Of a DNA stretch of 64,000 nt, positions 45,158-54,154 are shown piece by piece. The DNA is from an uncultured Geobacter sp. (lineage in GTDB: Bacteria > Desulfobacterota > Desulfuromonadia > Geobacterales > Geobacteraceae), in assembly GCA_903915655.1 (NCBI GenBank), contig CAIWTU010000026.1, forward strand, positions 36,245-100,244, in the 5' to 3' direction. The position numbers and the translations under genes were made by a program. The notes under the pieces were generated by a model. That model searched no databases. It saw only the letters and a list, made by a program, of their open reading frames with translations, and was not told the DNA's origin. Numbering within the stretch: the stretch's first letter is position 1; the number at the start of each line of letters is the position of its first letter.

Positions 45158-46339
45158 ATGGATATCAAAGGTTTTAAATTTTCAGCCGTTGAAGCGGCAA
45201 TAAAAAAGCCCGGCCGGTTAGACCTGGCCCTGATATATTCCGAAGTTCCAGCGACTGTCGCCGCGGTTTTTACCAGAAACAAAGTCAAGGCAGCCCCGCT
45301 TCTCCTTTCGATCGAGCGTGCCTTGAACCATGTTTCCCGGGGAGTGGTGGTAAACAGCGGCAATGCTAATGCCTGTACCGGAAGGCAGGGGATGTCGGAT
45401 GCAATTGAGACCGCCAGACTGGTTGCTGATGCCCTTGGTGTTCACGAGGATTCCCTGCTTGTTGCTTCAACCGGTGTTATCGGTCAACCCCTTCCGATGG
45501 AGCGGATCCGAAATGCCATACCTGATCTCATCGGGGAACTATCGCGCAGCACTCTGGCGGACGTTGCACAGGCAATAATGACTACAGATACTTTTCCAAA
45601 GATGGAGATACGAACCGGAGAAGCCGGTGGAAGATTGTATACGATTGCAGGTGTGGCAAAAGGGTCGGGGATGATTATGCCGAATATGGCCACCATGCTC
45701 TCTTTTCTTGTTACCGATGCAGCCGTTGACCCCTCCTGGCTGGTGGAACTCTTTTCCTCGGAAGTGGACAGATCCTTTAACTGTATAACGGTTGACGGAG
45801 ATACTTCAACTAATGATACAGCCCTCATCATGGCTAATGGTATGGCTGGAAATCCCGAAATCTTTAAAGGTACACCAGAAGCTGCAATTTTCGCAGAAAG
45901 TGTCCGGAATATCCTCCTCTCACTCGGCAAGCAGATCGTCCGCGATGGTGAAGGGGCCACCAAATTCGTCGAGATCCTGGTAAAGGGTGCATTGTCAGAC
46001 TCCGATGCAAAAAAGGCGGCTATCTCAATTGCCAATTCTACGCTAGTAAAGACTGCTTTTTTTGGCCAGGATGCCAACTGGGGGCGGATACTCGCTGCCG
46101 TCGGTTATTCGGGCGCCGAGGTTGATCAAGATTTGGCAGATCTCTATTTCGATGATGTAGCTATGGTGAAAAATGGAGTTTTTGCCGGTGGGGAAGCTGA
46201 GTCCCTCGGTTCAAAAGTCCTCCTGAAGAAAGATTTCTCCGTCACTGTCGATCTGCAGCTCGGCACGGGTTCTGCTACTGTCTTTACCAGCGACCTCTCT
46301 TATGAATATGTCAAGATAAACGCCGACTACCGTACTTGA
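45158..46339 (+). CDS. argJ: Glutamate N-acetyltransferase / amino-acid acetyltransferase (ornithine acetyltransferase)
   Basis: 393 residues. ArgJ is an N-terminal nucleophile enzyme that cleaves itself before a threonine: here T179 in the MPNMATMLSFLVTDA motif. Other conserved parts: VVNSGNANACTGRQG near residue 64 and GDTSTND near 209. It moves the acetyl group of N-acetylornithine to glutamate, recycling it in arginine synthesis; many members also use acetyl-CoA. Whether this one is bifunctional cannot be told. The argA-like GNAT gene lies upstream. Confidence 0.95.
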   Translation: MDIKGFKFSAVEAAIKKPGRLDLALIYSEVPATVAAVFTRNKVKAAPLLLSIERALNHVSRGVVVNSGNANACTGRQGMSDAIETARLVADALGVHEDSLLVASTGVIGQPLPMERIRNAIPDLIGELSRSTLADVAQAIMTTDTFPKMEIRTGEAGGRLYTIAGVAKGSGMIMPNMATMLSFLVTDAAVDPSWLVELFSSEVDRSFNCITVDGDTSTNDTALIMANGMAGNPEIFKGTPEAAIFAESVRNILLSLGKQIVRDGEGATKFVEILVKGALSDSDAKKAAISIANSTLVKTAFFGQDANWGRILAAVGYSGAEVDQDLADLYFDDVAMVKNGVFAGGEAESLGSKVLLKKDFSVTVDLQLGTGSATVFTSDLSYEYVKINADYRT

Positions 46340-46416
46340 CCTGGGCAAATATCCATCAGACTGCTCTTGAACTGTAACCTTCTGCAAACCATCACCTCCG
46401 CATTACTGAAGACATT

Positions 46417-47589
46417 ATGCATTATTTGAGAATCCTGGTCATTCTGCTCACCCTGTTGAGCTCACTATCTGCCGTCGCCGGGGATAATTCATCTCTTCTG
46501 AAAGAAAAACTGCAGGAAATCGATCGATTGATGGAAAGCGCCGCCAGCCGAGGCCTGATGGCTGGGAGCGTTGTTGTGATTGGCGACAGGACGAACGAAC
46601 TTTTTTGCCGGGCATACGGCAGGATGTCAAGCGCGAGTGAAGCACGCCCGATAACGGTTGATTCGCTATTCGATATTGCATCTCTGACAAAGGTTGTAGC
46701 GACTGCACCGGTTATCCTGAAACTGGTGGAAGAAGGAAGAATAAGCCTGCTGGACCCGGTCTCAAGGTGGTTTCATGAATTTGCAGATAAGGGCAAAAAC
46801 AACCTCTTGATCCTGCATCTCCTTACCCATACCTCCGGGCTGGACGATTTTCCGCTCTCGCAGGTGAACCCTTTACGAAGCGTCCTGGAAGGTGCCGCGG
46901 CGAGGAAGCAGGTAAACAGGCCTGGCAGTCATTTCAAGTATGCCGATATAAATTTCATTCTGCTTGGAGAACTGGTTCAAAGGGTTACCGGCGTCGGATT
47001 GGCCAGGTATGCTGCGGAAAATATATTTACCCCTTTGCAAATGAAAGATACCGGTTTCAAACCTGGAGTGGAGGCAGCAGTTCGTTGTACTGCAACGCTT
47101 GGCAGCGACAGCTCTCCGCTTATCGGTGTCGTGCAGGATTATTCGGCACGTCTGCTTGGCGGTGTCGCCGGCCACTCAGGTCTTTTCAGCACGGGTCCCG
47201 ATCTTTCACGGTTTTGCAGGATGCTCCTCAATAGGGGCTTGCTTGATGAGAGGCGGGTTTTGTCGGAGCGGACCGTGGAGCTGATGACCGTACCTTATTT
47301 TTCCGATGACACCCGGATTCTCAGGGGATTGGGGTGGGATATCTCCTCCCCTTTTTCTTCGCCGCGAGGGGCTGGCTTTTCCGAAGTTTCATTCGGGCAT
47401 ACGGGATACTCCGGGAGCTCTCTCTGGATAGACCCGGAGTCCGGACTCTATGTGGTCCTTGTAACTGCCCGACTCGACTATAAAAGGAAAAAAGAATTTA
47501 ATAAAGTTCGCAGCGATCTGTCGACAATAGCAGCTACATTGTTTTCCGGCCGGCCTGAAATCAAAGAATTTTCAAGCAAAGTTGAATAG
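46417..47589 (+). CDS. Exported serine hydrolase, beta-lactamase class C / DD-peptidase family
   Basis: 390 residues with an N-terminal signal peptide (MHYLRILVILLTLLSSLSAV, probable cleavage after AVAG). Catalytic SxxK: S89-L-T-K92 in FDIASLTKVVATAP. The second motif is YAD near residue 172, and the HTGYSGSSLW block near 328 takes the place of KTG. Members include esterases, DD-carboxypeptidases and cell-wall recycling hydrolases; resistance function should not be assumed. It stands alone between argJ and a receiver gene. Confidence 0.83.
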   Translation: MHYLRILVILLTLLSSLSAVAGDNSSLLKEKLQEIDRLMESAASRGLMAGSVVVIGDRTNELFCRAYGRMSSASEARPITVDSLFDIASLTKVVATAPVILKLVEEGRISLLDPVSRWFHEFADKGKNNLLILHLLTHTSGLDDFPLSQVNPLRSVLEGAAARKQVNRPGSHFKYADINFILLGELVQRVTGVGLARYAAENIFTPLQMKDTGFKPGVEAAVRCTATLGSDSSPLIGVVQDYSARLLGGVAGHSGLFSTGPDLSRFCRMLLNRGLLDERRVLSERTVELMTVPYFSDDTRILRGLGWDISSPFSSPRGAGFSEVSFGHTGYSGSSLWIDPESGLYVVLVTARLDYKRKKEFNKVRSDLSTIAATLFSGRPEIKEFSSKVE

Positions 47590-47608
47590 TTGCCGCAAGG
47601 CAAAAACC

Positions 47609-47637
47609 TTGACACCCAAGGGGCTTTATGCTAGTTT
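47609..47637 (+). promoter_or_regulatory. Candidate sigma-70 promoter for the receiver-domain gene
   Basis: A perfect -35 box TTGACA (47609-47614) is followed after 17 bases by TAGTTT (47632-47637), 79 bases before the ATG at 47716. The -10 is weak; spacing is ideal. Confidence 0.4.
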
Positions 47638-47715
47638 TTGACATTCTGTGCCTGGATTTACTTGTTTGTTTTGACCTTCAGATATTTTTGTCAAGTTTCC
47701 CACCGGAGGATACTA

Positions 47716-48807
47716 ATGAGCTATAAAATGCTCCTCGCCGACGACAGTATAACCATTCAGAAGGTTGTAACTATAATTTTTGCGAACGAGGATTACGAGC
47801 TCACCATTGTAGATAACGGAAGCGCGGCGCTCGATAGGGCAAGAGAGATAGTTCCGGATATCATTCTGGTTGACGCGCTTATGCCCGGCATGACCGGTTA
47901 CGAAGTCTGCAGCGAGGCGAGGCATGATCCTCTTCTGCGGGATATTCCACTCCTGTTGCTGGTTGGAGCTTTCGAGCCTTTTGACGAAGGAAAAGCGAGG
48001 GAGAGCGGTGCAGACGACTATATTTCCAAACCCTTTGAATCTCAACACCTCATAGATAAAGTTAGAAATCTGATTGAACTTGCCACCGAAAGGAGATCGG
48101 TGCATGAGCATTTTGCCATGTCGGCAACAGGTTCCATGCCCGAAAATTTGATAATTCTCCCTGAAGAGGTTGAAGTTCCGACAATTACTGGAACGAGGAC
48201 TTTCATCACCCCTTCTGAAATCTCGGGGAGCGCCGCAACAAACTCCTCTGAGCCACTCCTTCTCTCTTCCAAGGATATTGTCGAAGCGACTCCCGAGGAC
48301 GATCTCTGGGGGATTTTTGACCTTGAAGAGTTTACTGAAGGAGAGGATCTCCGGTTCGGTGAGATTATAGAAGAAGATGGAATTGAACCAGAAATTATCG
48401 ATACTGCCGAAGAAATCGAGCCATTTGTATTTGAGGAGGAAGAGGAGCATTCCACGATTATCGATGACGTTCGGACCGATTTTGTGGCTGAACCTGCAAG
48501 AGAGCGACCCTCTGTCAGAGATCTGGAATCTGAATTTGAAGAGAAGGAGACTTTTTCTCCCAATCAAATTGAAGAACTTGACTCCAGCGATTCCTTTCTC
48601 CAATCAGATAAAGATTTTACCAGGCTTTCTTCTCAAGACTTTCACTCCGGGGAGGAACCGTCTGGGGTCACCCTGAGCGAAGATCAACTGGCAACGGTCA
48701 TTGCAAAGATTTCAAAAGAAATAATAGAAAAGATTGCCTGGGATGTCGTCCCCGACCTGGCTGAATCGATAATCAGGGAAGAGATCAGGAAGATCAGACA
48801 AGGATGA
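47716..48807 (+). CDS. Receiver-domain protein with long acidic linker and conserved C-terminal helix
   Basis: 363 residues from ATG 47716 (CGGAGGA upstream). Residues 1-122 form a CheY-like receiver: D9-D10, phosphoacceptor D53 in IILVDALMPG, and the KPF lysine near residue 113. Residues about 135-310 are an acidic Glu/Asp-rich linker without globular signs. The C-terminus (about 320-363) is a helix, IAKISKEIIEKIAWDVVPDL continuing into AESIIREEIRKI, a tail found in other deltaproteobacterial receiver proteins and reminiscent of the PopZ terminal helix. No DNA-binding output domain. A polarity, motility or scaffold role is inference only. Confidence 0.78.
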   Translation: MSYKMLLADDSITIQKVVTIIFANEDYELTIVDNGSAALDRAREIVPDIILVDALMPGMTGYEVCSEARHDPLLRDIPLLLLVGAFEPFDEGKARESGADDYISKPFESQHLIDKVRNLIELATERRSVHEHFAMSATGSMPENLIILPEEVEVPTITGTRTFITPSEISGSAATNSSEPLLLSSKDIVEATPEDDLWGIFDLEEFTEGEDLRFGEIIEEDGIEPEIIDTAEEIEPFVFEEEEEHSTIIDDVRTDFVAEPARERPSVRDLESEFEEKETFSPNQIEELDSSDSFLQSDKDFTRLSSQDFHSGEEPSGVTLSEDQLATVIAKISKEIIEKIAWDVVPDLAESIIREEIRKIRQG

Positions 48808-48845
48808 TTAACTGCTCTTGTCTTGGGAGATAGCTGTAAAGAAGC

Positions 48846-48872
48846 AAAATGGGGATGTCGTGTCCCCATTTT
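48846..48872 (+). terminator. Intrinsic terminator after the receiver gene
   Basis: AAAATGGGGA (48846-48855) and TCCCCATTTT (48863-48872) form a perfect 10-bp stem with a seven-base loop and end in T-rich sequence (TTTTCTATT). It lies 39 bases after the stop and separates the receiver gene from valS; the symmetric A/T ends allow function in either direction. Confidence 0.8.
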
Positions 48873-48945
48873 CTATTCCGCCTGTCAGGCAACTTCGGTT
48901 CATATGAGGTAATCTCTAATTAAGCAGGCAACAATGAGGTGCTGA

Positions 48946-51606
48946 ATGACATATAAAGAACTGGCAAAAGTGTACGAACCAAATGCTGTTGAAGAGAGAT
49001 GGTATAAGGAATGGGAAGAGAAGGGATACTTTCATGGTCGGTGCCAATCCGGAAAGAAGCCGTACAGCATAGTAATTCCTCCTCCCAATATCACCGGTGT
49101 GTTGCATATGGGACATGCCCTGAACAATACGCTTCAGGATATTCTTTGCCGATGGAAAAGGATGTGTGGTTTCAGTGTCTTATGGATGCCAGGAACCGAT
49201 CACGCCGGCATTGCGACTCAAAATGTCGTCGAGAGACAACTGGCTGCCGAAGGTAAGGACCGGCATGAGATCGGACGTGAGGCTTTTATAAAGAGGGTCT
49301 GGCAGTGGAAGTCCGAATCGGGCGGCCAGATTATCGGTCAGTTGAAAAGGCTCGGCGCCTCATGCGACTGGGAACGGGAACGGTTCACCATGGACGAAGG
49401 TCTTTCCCGATCCGTTCGGGAGGTTTTTGTCCGTCTCTACGACGAGGGGCTGATTTACCGCGATAACAGACTGATCAACTGGTGTCCCCGCTGCCATACG
49501 GCACTGTCGGATATAGAGGTGGAACATGAGGATCATGCAGGTTCTCTCTGGCATCTCCGTTATCCCGTAATTGGCTCTGACAGTTATCTTGTAGTTGCCA
49601 CTACCCGCCCCGAGACGATGCTTGGCGATACAGCCGTAGCTGTCAATCCACTGGACGAACGTTACAGGGATATGATCGGCAAGAAGGTTCTCCTCCCTCT
49701 TGTTAACCGTGAAATTCCTGTCATTGCCGATGAACATGTGGATCTTGAATTCGGGACAGGCGCGGTCAAAATCACCCCGGCACATGACTTTAACGATTTC
49801 GAGGTTGGTAAGAGACACAATCTGGACAGGATTAATGTCCTGGATGAATCTGGTATCATAAATGCCGCCGGTCGCCAGTATGAAGGTCTGGATCGTTTTG
49901 CCGCCCGCAAAAAAATTGTCGCCGACTTGGATCAGCAAGGGCTTCTGGAGAAGATCGAGGATCATTCCCTTGCGGTAGGGGGGTGTTACCGCTGCAAGAC
50001 AGTGGTTGAACCGTACATGTCGCTCCAGTGGTACGTGAAAGTGGAGCCTCTTGCGGAAAGAGCCCTGAAGGCAGTCAGGAACGGCGAAACCAGAATTCTC
50101 CCGCAACAGTGGGAGAACACGTACTATGACTGGATGGAGAATATCCGTGACTGGTGCATTTCCAGGCAGATCTGGTGGGGGCACCGGATTCCGGCCTGGT
50201 ATTGTGATCACTGCAGTGAGGTAACCGTAAGCAAGACCGAGCCGGATAAATGTGCCGGGTGTGGCAGCGATGAAATCTGGCAGGATACCGATGTGCTGGA
50301 TACCTGGTTTTCATCTGCGCTCTGGCCTTTTTCCACCATGGGGTGGCCGGACAAGAGTGCGGAACTTGACTTTTATTATCCCACTGCCTGTCTGGTAACC
50401 GGTTTTGATATCCTCTTTTTCTGGGTCGCCCGGATGATGATGATGGGTCTGCATTTCATGGGTGAGGTTCCCTTTCGCGACGTTTATATACATGCTCTGG
50501 TACGGGATGCCCAGGGAAATAAAATGAGTAAATCCAGGGGCAATGTTATTGATCCTCTGACAATTATCGATAAGTACGGCACAGATGCCTTTCGTTTCAC
50601 CCTGGCGGCTTTTGCGGCACAGGGAAGGGATATAAAGCTCGCAGAGGAACGGATTGCCGGTTACCGTAATTTTGCCAACAAAATCTGGAATGCTTCCCGT
50701 TTCGCCATGATGAATATGGAGGGGTTCGAACCCGAAAGCGTCGATTTGACAAAGCTGGAACTCTCTAATGCCGACCGCTGGATACTCTTCCGTTTCAATG
50801 TCGCTGTCACTGAAACTACAACGGCGCTCGAGGCTTACCGGTACAATGACGCCGCAAATGCCCTCTACCGGTTTACCTGGAGCGAGGTCTGCGACTGGTA
50901 TATCGAACTTATCAAGGACGACCTTTACCGTGGAGAGGAGCAGAGGCGGACGACTGCACGCTATACCCTCTGGCTGGTTTTGGAAAACCTCATGCGGCTA
51001 CTGCATCCGTTTATGCCGTTTATTACCGAAGAGATCTGGCAGGCGCTTCCCGGTAATAAGCCTGCGGCAAGTATCATGATTGCCGAATTCCCCACAATCA
51101 GGGCGGAATGGGATTTCCAGGCAGGGGCTGAGGAGATGGAGCTGGTTATGGAAGTGATCCGCGGCATCCGCAATATTCGCGGCGAGATGGAGGTGCCGCC
51201 GAGTCGTGAAATCCCGGCAATCCTGATCTCTGCTTCGGAAAAGAGCGCCAGCCTGCTCAAAAAGAACGAGTTTTATATCATGAGCCTTGCCCGCCTGTCA
51301 GATCTGGCAATCGGTCAGGGATTGGATAAGCCTGCTGATGCTTCGGTTCAGGTTGCGGGAGATATAGAAATTGTTGTTCCCTTGAAAGGGCTGATTAATG
51401 TTGAAGAGGAAGAAAAGAGACTTTTGAAGGAAATTGGTAAATTTTATAAGGATGTAGAATTCCTGAGTAAAAAACTGGAAAATCCAAGTTTCGTCGAGCG
51501 TGCGCCTGAAGAGGTGGTGGCAAATGAGAGGAAAAAGCTGGAAGATTTTTCCAGTAAGGTACAGCTCCTTGAAGATAGCTTGATAAGGATCAGAAGTTTG
51601 AAGTAA
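48946..51606 (+). CDS. valS: Valyl-tRNA synthetase
   Basis: 886 residues, the usual size. Class I motifs: HIGH-type PPPNITGVLHMGHALNN near residue 45 and KMSKS in GNKMSKSRGNV near 526. Inserted CP1 editing domain (about 190-340) hydrolyses mischarged threonyl-tRNA; anticodon-binding domain follows KMSKS, and the C-terminal arm (about 820-886) is a coiled coil rich in Glu/Lys. Ribosome site GAGGTG. Upstream is a terminator, so transcription begins in the 74-base interval; no T-box is visible. Confidence 0.96.
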   Translation: MTYKELAKVYEPNAVEERWYKEWEEKGYFHGRCQSGKKPYSIVIPPPNITGVLHMGHALNNTLQDILCRWKRMCGFSVLWMPGTDHAGIATQNVVERQLAAEGKDRHEIGREAFIKRVWQWKSESGGQIIGQLKRLGASCDWERERFTMDEGLSRSVREVFVRLYDEGLIYRDNRLINWCPRCHTALSDIEVEHEDHAGSLWHLRYPVIGSDSYLVVATTRPETMLGDTAVAVNPLDERYRDMIGKKVLLPLVNREIPVIADEHVDLEFGTGAVKITPAHDFNDFEVGKRHNLDRINVLDESGIINAAGRQYEGLDRFAARKKIVADLDQQGLLEKIEDHSLAVGGCYRCKTVVEPYMSLQWYVKVEPLAERALKAVRNGETRILPQQWENTYYDWMENIRDWCISRQIWWGHRIPAWYCDHCSEVTVSKTEPDKCAGCGSDEIWQDTDVLDTWFSSALWPFSTMGWPDKSAELDFYYPTACLVTGFDILFFWVARMMMMGLHFMGEVPFRDVYIHALVRDAQGNKMSKSRGNVIDPLTIIDKYGTDAFRFTLAAFAAQGRDIKLAEERIAGYRNFANKIWNASRFAMMNMEGFEPESVDLTKLELSNADRWILFRFNVAVTETTTALEAYRYNDAANALYRFTWSEVCDWYIELIKDDLYRGEEQRRTTARYTLWLVLENLMRLLHPFMPFITEEIWQALPGNKPAASIMIAEFPTIRAEWDFQAGAEEMELVMEVIRGIRNIRGEMEVPPSREIPAILISASEKSASLLKKNEFYIMSLARLSDLAIGQGLDKPADASVQVAGDIEIVVPLKGLINVEEEEKRLLKEIGKFYKDVEFLSKKLENPSFVERAPEEVVANERKKLEDFSSKVQLLEDSLIRIRSLK

Positions 51607-51646
51607 TATCCGAATATGCCGGCTCTTTCGGGCCCGGAGCGCTGAG

Positions 51647-52441
51647 ATGTTTCAACAACAAGGTTTTCTTTACACGCTCGTGTTTGTCTTTGGGGCAGTT
51701 GTCGGTTCCTTTCTGAACGTCTGCATCTATAGACTCCCCGACAGGGAATCACTTCTCTTTCCTCCTTCCAATTGCCCTTCATGCGGTTATAAAATAAGAC
51801 CGTATGACAACATACCCTTGCTGAGTTATCTCCTCCTTGGGGGGCGTTGCCGATCCTGCAGAGCGCGAATATCGATGCAATACCCTGTCGTGGAACTGAC
51901 CAGCGCTCTGCTGGCCCTCTCTCTTTTTGTGAAATTCGGCCCAACCCCGACTTTTTTTGCACTGTTTCTCTTCTGCTCTTCAGTTGTTGTCATATTCTTC
52001 ATCGACCTGGAGCACAGAATAATACCGGACGTCATAACTATACCTGGTATTGTGACAGGTTTGCTCCTCTCGTTTTTCATCGACGATGTTTATAAATTGG
52101 ACGAAATAGTTGGCTGGAGCAACTCTCTGATAGGGATCCTGGCTGGCGGGGGAAGCCTGCTGCTCGTAGCCGGCGCCTATCAACTCGTTACCAGGAAAGA
52201 AGGAATGGGCGGCGGAGACATCAAGTTGCTTGCCATGATGGGCGCTTTTCTTGGATGGAAATCGGTGCCATTCATAATTTTTGCCAGCTCCCTCACCGGC
52301 TCCCTGATCGGAATTACCCTCATGATAGCACAAAAAAAAGATTCCAAACTTGCACTCCCTTTTGGCCCTTTTCTTGCGTTTGGGGCTATCCTCTATATTT
52401 TTTTCGGTAAAGAGCTGATAAACTGGTACCTGAAAATTTAA
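51647..52441 (+). CDS. pilD: Type IV prepilin peptidase / N-methyltransferase
   Basis: 264 residues, an inner-membrane protein with about eight helices. N-terminal VVGSFLNVCIYRLPDRES near residue 20 and a cysteine quartet (CPSC near 43, CRSC near 69) form the methylase part. The two aspartyl protease residues are in FFIDLEHRIIPD near 124 and GMGGGDIKL near 187. It cleaves and methylates type IV pilin and pseudopilin leaders, so pili or type II secretion are expected elsewhere in the genome; in Geobacter these pili matter for metal reduction and attachment. A two-component pair follows on the same strand. Confidence 0.93.
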   Translation: MFQQQGFLYTLVFVFGAVVGSFLNVCIYRLPDRESLLFPPSNCPSCGYKIRPYDNIPLLSYLLLGGRCRSCRARISMQYPVVELTSALLALSLFVKFGPTPTFFALFLFCSSVVVIFFIDLEHRIIPDVITIPGIVTGLLLSFFIDDVYKLDEIVGWSNSLIGILAGGGSLLLVAGAYQLVTRKEGMGGGDIKLLAMMGAFLGWKSVPFIIFASSLTGSLIGITLMIAQKKDSKLALPFGPFLAFGAILYIFFGKELINWYLKI

Positions 52442-52467
52442 CAAGGTCTGCGGGGATGGAGTAGTCG

Positions 52468-54060
52468 ATGAAACTGTATCGTTTCAGCCTTACCTTTGCA
52501 ATACTTGCTTCCCTCATCTGCCTCCTGATTCTGACCTGGTTTCTCCTTAGTCTAGTCTCTTTTAAAACCGCCGAAAACGACCTGATTTCGCAGCGAAATG
52601 AAGAAGGACGTCTCTTGCTTGCTTCATTTATCAACCTCCTCCCTTCGCAATCTGCTCAAGGTGATTTGGCAACGGCCCGTCATTTTGCCGAGAGACTTTC
52701 GATCGAGAAACAGTTTGCGGGTCTGGTTGCCGTTGATGAAAGAGCGAGGGTGTTCTTTGCTGTCAAGGATAAGGAAGGTGTTGACAAAAAACTGTGCGAC
52801 GTTCTTAACAAAGGTGTGGAGACTTATTTTCTTTCCGGGAAAGGTCTCTTTGTTTCTCGTTATGCTCCGATTAAGGCTGATGGCAGGATTATTGGCGCGG
52901 CAAGACTTACCCTGTCATTGCAGGCTGAATACGAACGTCTCAACAAATCGAGAAAAATATTTCTGGCCTATTTTTTACTGGACTTTCTGCTTCTGCTCGG
53001 TCTCGGTTCATATCTCCTCTCGAGGTTCATAGTTGTACCTATCAGGAGGCTGTTGGCTGCGACCGAACGGATTGCTACCGGCGATCTGAGCCATATGGTA
53101 ACTCTGCCTGGAAGCTCGGAGCTTGCCGAACTTGCAGACGCTTTCAATAAAATGGTTGATGCTCTCAGAGAGAAACGTGAAGATATCGAAAGATATATTT
53201 TGTCTCTTGAGACGATCAACAGTGAATTGCAGGCTGCCAGGATGGAGGTGATTCGTTCAGAAAAAATGGCCTCAATAGGCTTGCTTGCGGCAGGAACCGC
53301 CCACGAGATCGGTACTCCTCTTGCCACAATAATGGGCTATGCCTCTATTTTACGGGACGAATTGACGGATGATCCGGTTAAAGTCGACTATCTTAACAGG
53401 ATTGAAGCGGAGTCGGGGCGGATCGACAAGATCGTGCGTGGTCTGTTGGACTATGCCCGACCAAATCCGGCCTATTATGAAAAGTTAGATTTGGGCGAGC
53501 TCCTCTCTGCGACAGTAGAAATGCTTGCGGGACAGGGAATTTTCAAAAATATAGAGACTTCTCTCAAGGTAGAAAGCGACTTGGCGAAGGTGCAAGCCGA
53601 CCGTCACCAACTGCAGCAGGTTTTGATTAATCTGCTGATTAATGCCAGGGCAGCCATGCCGGATGGCGGAATTCTGCTCATTGACGCAGCTATGGGTGAC
53701 TATCACTCCCAGAGGGACGATCTTTCACATCACTATTCACGAAATATAAAAGGGGGACGGAGTGAGGCTTACGAGCGCTCTTTTGCGGCCTCTTCCCGGG
53801 TTGTTACTCAGATGGTGAAGATAAAGATCTCTGATGATGGTGAAGGTATCGCAGCTGAAAATCTTGAACGGATATTCGACCCATTTTTCACGACAAAGGC
53901 GCCTGGAGAGGGGACAGGACTCGGATTGGCCATAAGTGCACGCATAGTAGATTCGATGGGGGGGAGGATTACCGTCGAAAGTTTGAAAGACCACGGAAGC
54001 ACTTTTACCGTCTGGCTTCCGACTCCCGACGATTCCTTTCCTGTACAGCCCGAATCCTGA
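52468..54060 (+). CDS. Membrane sensor histidine kinase
   Basis: 530 residues. TM1 at about 9-31, an extracytoplasmic sensor of about 130 residues, TM2 near 168-190, a HAMP domain (about 191-245), HisKA with the phospho-histidine in GTAHEIGTPLATIMGYAS near residue 278, and an HATPase domain: N box LINLLINARAAMPDG near 390, G1 ISDDGEGIAAENLERIFDPF near 455, G2 GEGTGLGLAISARIV near 480. The DHp sequence resembles NtrB-like kinases, which pair with sigma-54 activators; the next gene is one. Signal unknown. Confidence 0.92.
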   Translation: MKLYRFSLTFAILASLICLLILTWFLLSLVSFKTAENDLISQRNEEGRLLLASFINLLPSQSAQGDLATARHFAERLSIEKQFAGLVAVDERARVFFAVKDKEGVDKKLCDVLNKGVETYFLSGKGLFVSRYAPIKADGRIIGAARLTLSLQAEYERLNKSRKIFLAYFLLDFLLLLGLGSYLLSRFIVVPIRRLLAATERIATGDLSHMVTLPGSSELAELADAFNKMVDALREKREDIERYILSLETINSELQAARMEVIRSEKMASIGLLAAGTAHEIGTPLATIMGYASILRDELTDDPVKVDYLNRIEAESGRIDKIVRGLLDYARPNPAYYEKLDLGELLSATVEMLAGQGIFKNIETSLKVESDLAKVQADRHQLQQVLINLLINARAAMPDGGILLIDAAMGDYHSQRDDLSHHYSRNIKGGRSEAYERSFAASSRVVTQMVKIKISDDGEGIAAENLERIFDPFFTTKAPGEGTGLGLAISARIVDSMGGRITVESLKDHGSTFTVWLPTPDDSFPVQPES

Positions 54061-54154
54061 CGCCCCGTAGTTTCTTGAATCGGCTCTTTTCACTGATTGT
54101 GCGAGATTTGATTGCCGTTAATCTAAACCTTGGATGCATGATGGAAGGTAGCGT

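Noticed and set aside
46417..47589. Antibiotic-resistance beta-lactamase
   Set aside because: The SxxK family includes many esterases and peptidases; second and third motifs do not match classic AmpC, so only serine hydrolase is supported.
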